DNA of 64,000 nt from Sphingopyxis sp. H073 (GTDB taxonomy: Bacteria > Pseudomonadota > Alphaproteobacteria > Sphingomonadales > Sphingomonadaceae): NCBI RefSeq assembly GCF_001468395.1, contig NZ_LNSG01000006.1:1-64000 (forward strand), written 5' to 3'. This document shows, one piece after another, positions 60,379 through 64,000 of the stretch; positions within the stretch are counted from its first letter, which is position 1, and every line of letters starts with the position of its first letter. The translations under genes and the position numbers were made by a program. The notes under the pieces were generated by a model. That model did not search any database, was not told the DNA's origin, and saw only the letters and a program-made list of their open reading frames with translations.

Positions 60379-61344
60379 ATGAAAGCGATTGTCGTTCGCG
60401 CGTTCGGCGGCCCCGAAGCGCTGGGGATCGAAGAAGCCGAGCTGCCCTCGCCGGGCGCCGGTGAAGCACTCGTCGCGGTGAGCGCCGCCGGCGTCAACTT
60501 CATGGATACCGGCACCCGCCGGGGCCTGACGCCGGGCAAGTCGGCTCCGGTCGTGCCCGGGGTCGAAGGCGCCGGCACGGTGCTGGCGGTCGGGCCGGGG
60601 GTCGTCGACATTCGACCCGGCGACCGCGTTGCCTGGTATTTCGCGTGGGGGAGCTATGCCGAACAGCTCATTGCCCCGGCCGACCAGCTGGTACCCCTTC
60701 CCGACGATCTCTCGTTCGAAGATGGCGCGGGCATTATGATGCAGGGCCTCACCGCGAGCAATCTGGTGTTTGAAAGCCACCCGGTGAAGCCCGGGGACGT
60801 CGCGCTGGTTCACGCGGCTTCGGGAGGCGTCGGCCTGCTGCTCACGCAGATGATCAAGCTCCTCGGCGGCGAGGTGATCGCGCGCGTATCGAGCGAGGCG
60901 AAGGTCGCGCTCGCGCGCGAGGCCGGCGCCGACCATGTCCTCGTCGGGCGCGGCGATGAAATCGGCGATAAGGTGCTCGCAATCACCGCCGGCCGCGGCG
61001 TCGACGTCGTCTATGACGGCACTGGCGCCGAGAGCTTTCGCACCTCGCTCGATCTGGTCGATTATCATGGCACGCTCGCGCTGTTCGGGCCGCTCATGGA
61101 GCCGCTTCCACCGATCGATCCCTTCTCGATCCCGAAGAGCATCAAGATCACCTACCCGGTGGTCATGCACCATGTCCGCAACCGCGACGCGCTGCTGGCG
61201 CGGTCCCGTCAGCTGTTCGACTGGATGCGATCGGGCCAGCTCCGGCTTCATGTCGGGCAGAGCTATCCTCTCGCTGCCGCAGCGGATGCACACCGCGACA
61301 TCGAGTCGCGACGTTCGACGGGCAAGCTCCTGTTGAAACCCTGA
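60379..61344 (+). CDS. quinone oxidoreductase-type MDR protein
   Basis: A 321-residue zinc-independent medium-chain reductase. The N-terminal AGVNFMDTGTRRGL and the nucleotide motif HAASGGVGLLLTQMIKLLGG are those of NADPH:quinone reductases (QOR). It lacks the structural zinc Cys cluster. It is last in the three-gene unit and is followed by a GC hairpin. It probably reduces quinones or alpha,beta-unsaturated carbonyls. Confidence 0.93.
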   Translation: MKAIVVRAFGGPEALGIEEAELPSPGAGEALVAVSAAGVNFMDTGTRRGLTPGKSAPVVPGVEGAGTVLAVGPGVVDIRPGDRVAWYFAWGSYAEQLIAPADQLVPLPDDLSFEDGAGIMMQGLTASNLVFESHPVKPGDVALVHAASGGVGLLLTQMIKLLGGEVIARVSSEAKVALAREAGADHVLVGRGDEIGDKVLAITAGRGVDVVYDGTGAESFRTSLDLVDYHGTLALFGPLMEPLPPIDPFSIPKSIKITYPVVMHHVRNRDALLARSRQLFDWMRSGQLRLHVGQSYPLAAAADAHRDIESRRSTGKLLLKP

Positions 61345-61400
61345 CACGGCGGCGGCGGTCCGCCCAGCCCCAGGCGTCCTCCCAAGGCCCCGCCCCGTGC

Positions 61401-61428
61401 GCCCCCGGCAGCCCTCCCTGCCGGGGGC
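61401..61428 (+). terminator. strong GC hairpin
   Basis: GCCCCCGGCAG (61401-61411) pairs with CTGCCGGGGGC (61418-61428), a perfect 11-bp stem with a six-base loop but no T-run, 57 bp after the quinone reductase gene. Confidence 0.6.
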
Positions 61429-61454
61429 GATCGCGTCTGCACGGCCTCCCCCAT

Positions 61455-61472
61455 CCGAAACCAACGTATGAA
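61455..61472 (+). promoter_or_regulatory. regulon palindrome, site f
   Basis: CCGAAACCA-ACGTATGAA matches the right half at 8/9 and the left at 5/9. TATTCT (61495-61500) begins exactly 22 bp after it, as at site d. Confidence 0.55.
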
Positions 61473-61563
61473 TTTTCCCGGGCAGGGAAGAGCATATTCT
61501 CGTCAGGCAAGACAAATTCTCCCCTCCGGTCCGCACCGGCCCGGACAGCGAAAGGAAATCATC

Positions 61564-61998
61564 ATGTCCGACGCAAGGCTCCTCACCATCGACATCCCCG
61601 TCAAGCTCGCCGAGGTAAAATCGGTGCACAGTATCGGAGGCCTCGCCTTTGAAGGCGACCTGCCGGCCGCGCTGTTCCATCTGGGTCTCATCACGGCGGA
61701 CATTGCCGACTGGGGCGCTGCCGCGGAGGTAATCACGGTCTTCCATACCAATGCCGGCCATGTCGCGCTACACGACGACGCCTATAATGCGGCGCGCAAC
61801 ATCGCGACCGGCAATCCCTACAAGCAGCTTGTCGCCGATCTCCAGGCGGTGGGCGTCCAGATGGAATTGTGCGGCGCGACGGCCAAGGTGAACGGGTGGG
61901 TCAATGCCGATCTTCTGCCGGGCATCCGGATCAACCTCGACGCGATGGCCCGGACGATTCAGCTCGTCCAGCAGGGCTTCGTCAAGATCACCGAATAA
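61564..61998 (+). CDS. DsrE/DsrF-like protein
   Basis: A 144-residue protein of the DsrE fold: FEGDLPAALFHLGLITADI, VFHTNAGHVALHDDAYN and VQMELCGATAKVNGW. The single Cys in ELCGAT sits where sulfur-carrier DsrE proteins have their active Cys. AAAGGAAATCATC precedes the ATG. It is followed after 11 bp by an MDR gene. Confidence 0.85.
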   Translation: MSDARLLTIDIPVKLAEVKSVHSIGGLAFEGDLPAALFHLGLITADIADWGAAAEVITVFHTNAGHVALHDDAYNAARNIATGNPYKQLVADLQAVGVQMELCGATAKVNGWVNADLLPGIRINLDAMARTIQLVQQGFVKITE

Positions 61999-62009
61999 AG
62001 GATATCATC

Positions 62010-63005
62010 ATGACCAAGAATTCGATGCGGGCTTTGATCCTCGATGAGGCCAATGCGCCCTTCCGGTCGGTGCTGACCGAGCGTCCCGAGCTCGGGAGCG
62101 GCCAGGTTCTGGTGCGCGCGCATGCGAGCGGCGTGAACCCGCTCGACACGAAAATCCGGGCCGGCCAGGCGGCGCATGCGCGGCACAGCTTCCCCGGCAT
62201 CCTCGGCATGGATCTTGCCGGGGTGGTCGAGGAAGTCGGCACCGACGTCACGGGCTTCCAGCCCGGCGACGAGGTGTGGGGCATGACCGGCGGCGTCGGT
62301 AACGTCCAGGGCTCGCTCGCCGAATATGCGGCGGTCGACGCCGCGCTTCTTGCCCGCAAGCCCGCCAACATCTCGATGCGCGAGGCAGCCGCCCTGCCGC
62401 TCGTCACGATCACTGCCTGGGAAGGGCTGGTCGACCGCGCCGGGGTCCGCGCCGGCCAGACGGTCCTCGTACTCGGCGGCGCCGGCGGCGTCGGTCATGT
62501 CGCGGTCCAGATCGCCCTCGCACGCGGGGCAAAGGTCTTCGCAGTCGACCATTCAAACCGCGCCGACTACCTCACATCGCTCGGCGCGATCCCGATCGAC
62601 CGCGAGGAAGCCGTCGCGGACTATGTCGAGCGGCTGACCGGCGGCACCGGCTTCGATCTCGTCTATGACACGGTCGGCGGGCCGGTTCTCGACACCGCTT
62701 TCGTCGCGGTCAAGCGCTTCGGGCATGTCGTGAGCTGCCTCGGCTGGGGCACGCACGCGCTCGCGCCGCTGTCGTTCCGGGCCGCAACCTACTCGGGCGT
62801 ATTCACGCTCCTGCCGCTCCTCACAGGCGAAGGCCGCGCCCATCATGGCGAGATCATGGCCGAAGCGACGAAGCTCGTCGAAGCGGGCAAGCTGGTGCCG
62901 CGCCTCGACCCGCGTCGCTTCACGCTCGACGAGGCCGCCGATGCGCATGCCGCGATCGCCGATCGTTCGGCGCAGGGCAAGCTCGTGATCGACGTCGCGC
63001 TCTGA
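62010..63005 (+). CDS. zeta-crystallin-type MDR oxidoreductase
   Basis: A 331-residue medium-chain reductase: ASGVNPLDTKIRAGQAAHA, LGMDLAGVVEEVGTDV and the nucleotide motif VLGGAGGVGHVAVQIALARG. It lacks zinc-binding Cys clusters. It is related to NADPH:quinone or alkenal reductases. It is the second such enzyme in the island and forms a unit with the DsrE gene. A terminator follows. Confidence 0.93.
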   Translation: MTKNSMRALILDEANAPFRSVLTERPELGSGQVLVRAHASGVNPLDTKIRAGQAAHARHSFPGILGMDLAGVVEEVGTDVTGFQPGDEVWGMTGGVGNVQGSLAEYAAVDAALLARKPANISMREAAALPLVTITAWEGLVDRAGVRAGQTVLVLGGAGGVGHVAVQIALARGAKVFAVDHSNRADYLTSLGAIPIDREEAVADYVERLTGGTGFDLVYDTVGGPVLDTAFVAVKRFGHVVSCLGWGTHALAPLSFRAATYSGVFTLLPLLTGEGRAHHGEIMAEATKLVEAGKLVPRLDPRRFTLDEAADAHAAIADRSAQGKLVIDVAL

Positions 63006-63022
63006 TCCCGACGACTGCGCTG

Positions 63023-63056
63023 CAAGGCCGGGCGATCGACAGATCGTCCGGCCTTG
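63023..63056 (+). terminator. terminator hairpin after the MDR gene
   Basis: CAAGGCCGG (63023-63031) pairs with CCGGCCTTG (63048-63056), with an inner CGATC/GATCG. The T-run is short (TTGTCAT). Confidence 0.65.
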
Positions 63057-63200
63057 TCATCTGGTGCGCGGAATATTGAATGCCGACGACCCGAACGTAA
63101 CGCTCGTGGCTTCGCAGGGTAAAGGCGTCATGAGCATCCCCTCCAGGTGGAGGCGGCGGACCGCCTGGGCCCGCCGCCTTCTGGTAGCGCCGAACGCGCG

Positions 63201-63500
63201 TCAGCTGAGGGGGGGCAGCTGCGCGGCGAATTCGGCGCGGGTCTTGGGCTGACCGTCGATCATCTCGACGGTCGCCTTCGACTTCTCGAGCGACTGCATG
63301 AGCGACGCGGGGCCCGCGAACGGCCGCCCGCCGATGTGCCACCCATCGGTGTGAAGCTCTTCGATAAGAACCCAGACGACTTCGCGAAAGGCCTCGGACC
63401 CTTCGAACCGCACCATGACGTCGGTGAGTGCCTTGGCCATTTCGTGCTTCTGCTCGGGGGTAAAGACGCCGTCGACGAGCTTGACGTTCACAAAGGGCAT
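63201..63500 (-). CDS. 4-oxalocrotonate tautomerase family protein
   Basis: A 99-residue tautomerase-superfamily protein. After Met removal the N-terminal catalytic Pro is exposed (MPFVNVKLVDGVFTPEQK). The core FREVVWVLIEELHTDGWHIGG is typical of the longer 4-OT group. AGGAAGGATCGATC precedes ATG 63500. Members isomerise keto-enol or dehalogenate small acids. Site g lies 81 bp upstream. Confidence 0.92.
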   Translation of the reverse strand: MPFVNVKLVDGVFTPEQKHEMAKALTDVMVRFEGSEAFREVVWVLIEELHTDGWHIGGRPFAGPASLMQSLEKSKATVEMIDGQPKTRAEFAAQLPPLS

Positions 63501-63564
63501 GATCGATCCTTCCTGGTCTCGGCTACCAGCGGCAACCGTTCGTGCCGGGCAAGCTTCCCCCACA

Positions 63565-63755
63565 TCACTCGCGATCGGTAGTCATGCCTTGGTATGAGTT
63601 ATCGCTCCCCGGAAACTGCGCCGATGATGCCCGCCACAGCATCGTTGTGACCGCCTGCGTCCGATCTGAGACGTGGAGCTTTGAGAAGATGCTCCGCAGA
63701 TGGGCGAGACCAAGAGTTCCATGCCTCTCCCGATCTGCCGTGGGACCATCATTGT
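63565..63755 (-). pseudogene. LuxR-type response regulator, C-terminal fragment
   Basis: On the minus strand AHLRSIFSKLHVSDRTQAVT is the final DNA-binding helix region of NarL/LuxR-type regulators. The preceding helix-turn-helix is degraded (NDGPTADRERHGTL) and no receiver domain is present. It ends at 63565, overlapping site g. It is a remnant of another regulator of the same class. Confidence 0.65.
63581..63598 (-). promoter_or_regulatory. regulon palindrome, site g
   Basis: GTCATGCCT-TGGTATGAG has both halves at 7/9 to the consensus. It lies 81 bp before the tautomerase gene. Confidence 0.6.
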
Positions 63756-64000
63756 ACCAGAGCGCCGTAACAACGACTGAATGTGCCGCAAATATCCTCG
63801 CGGGCCCTATCGGTTTCGCAGCCAACTGGGGAGTAACCCGGAGCGGCGGCTGACTTTGGCGATACTCGATAGATTTGGGCATTTATCGCGGTTTAGCTCG
63901 CTCCGCGTCCGCTCTTCGCGAGACGGAATAAGGTATGCGTCACTCGAATTGGGATGCGCCCTCTAGCTTGGCTCGGGATGGATCAAGACGCGCGCGAGGG
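63756..64000. other. no supported gene
   Basis: About 245 bp to the window end with no coding pattern I can defend. The remnant frame from the LuxR-type fragment extends into it without recognisable domains. Confidence 0.4.

Noticed and set aside
57818-60469. Minus-strand open frame of about 880 codons
   Set aside because: It runs opposite three well-supported genes and a promoter. It shows no domain and is a GC-strand artefact.
1-64000. CRISPR array or prophage
   Set aside because: No regularly spaced repeats, cas genes or phage structural genes were seen on either strand.

Overview
The window is GC-rich DNA from a chromosome of an alphaproteobacterium, most probably a sphingomonad close to Sphingopyxis. 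The evidence is the codon use, a DUF1153/SciP cell-cycle regulator, a Ros/MucR zinc-finger regulator, a GGAAC-N17-CGTT (sigma-EcfG type) promoter, and the gene run rimI-mucR-fur-plsC-miaB-phoH. I see no rRNA, CRISPR array, intact prophage or insertion sequence. One tRNA gene is present (Thr, anticodon TGT). The genus is an inference from gene content.

Layout. 1-10.7 kb: small membrane, envelope and acidic proteins, a periplasm-facing nuclease, a FrnE-like oxidoreductase, mnmA, sciP, an acetyltransferase and an unassigned gene pair with a terminase-like helix-turn-helix. 10.7-13.7 kb: a small accessory patch (NIPSNAP protein, catalytically odd SDR, LysR regulator) between a decayed ankyrin-like stretch and a decayed second copy of the lepA 3' end. 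13.7-17.7 kb: lepA, then a 48-residue peptide gene followed by two paralogous cupin-like/HEAT proteins, which is the best candidate here for an undescribed peptide system. 17.8-25.3 kb: a beta-propeller protein, lipid and membrane enzymes, an M20 peptidase, a ferredoxin reductase behind a Fur-like palindrome, and a TIR-membrane protein with a secreted partner. 25.3-32.9 kb: housekeeping genes (phoH, miaB, plsC, fur, mucR, rimI, tsaB, rutE-like, NifU). 33-42 kb: a proline iminopeptidase and a complete histidine-utilisation cluster, hutC-hutF diverging from hutI-hutH-hutG-hutU-hutD, with the HutC operator between them. 42-50.8 kb: a sulfate-ester module with two sulfatases, a lipoprotein formylglycine-generating enzyme, a TetR regulator whose probable operator occurs at two promoters, and an enoyl-CoA hydratase/SDR pair. 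An MpaB-type oxygenase and a TonB-receptor remnant follow.

51.4-63.6 kb is a stress/redox island built around a PAS histidine kinase, a single-domain receiver and a FixJ-type response regulator. Six intergenic sites share a palindrome close to TTCATACCW-WGGTATGAA. They lie 54-106 bp upstream of the regulator genes, an OsmC/hydrolase fusion, ybaK, a 49-residue protein, a chloroperoxidase-like hydrolase operon, a DsrE/oxidoreductase operon and a tautomerase. A seventh, weaker match lies before a metallo-beta-lactamase-fold gene. I read this as one regulon in which the two-component pair controls quinone, aldehyde and electrophile handling enzymes. The element is seen directly; the assignment of its regulator is inferred.
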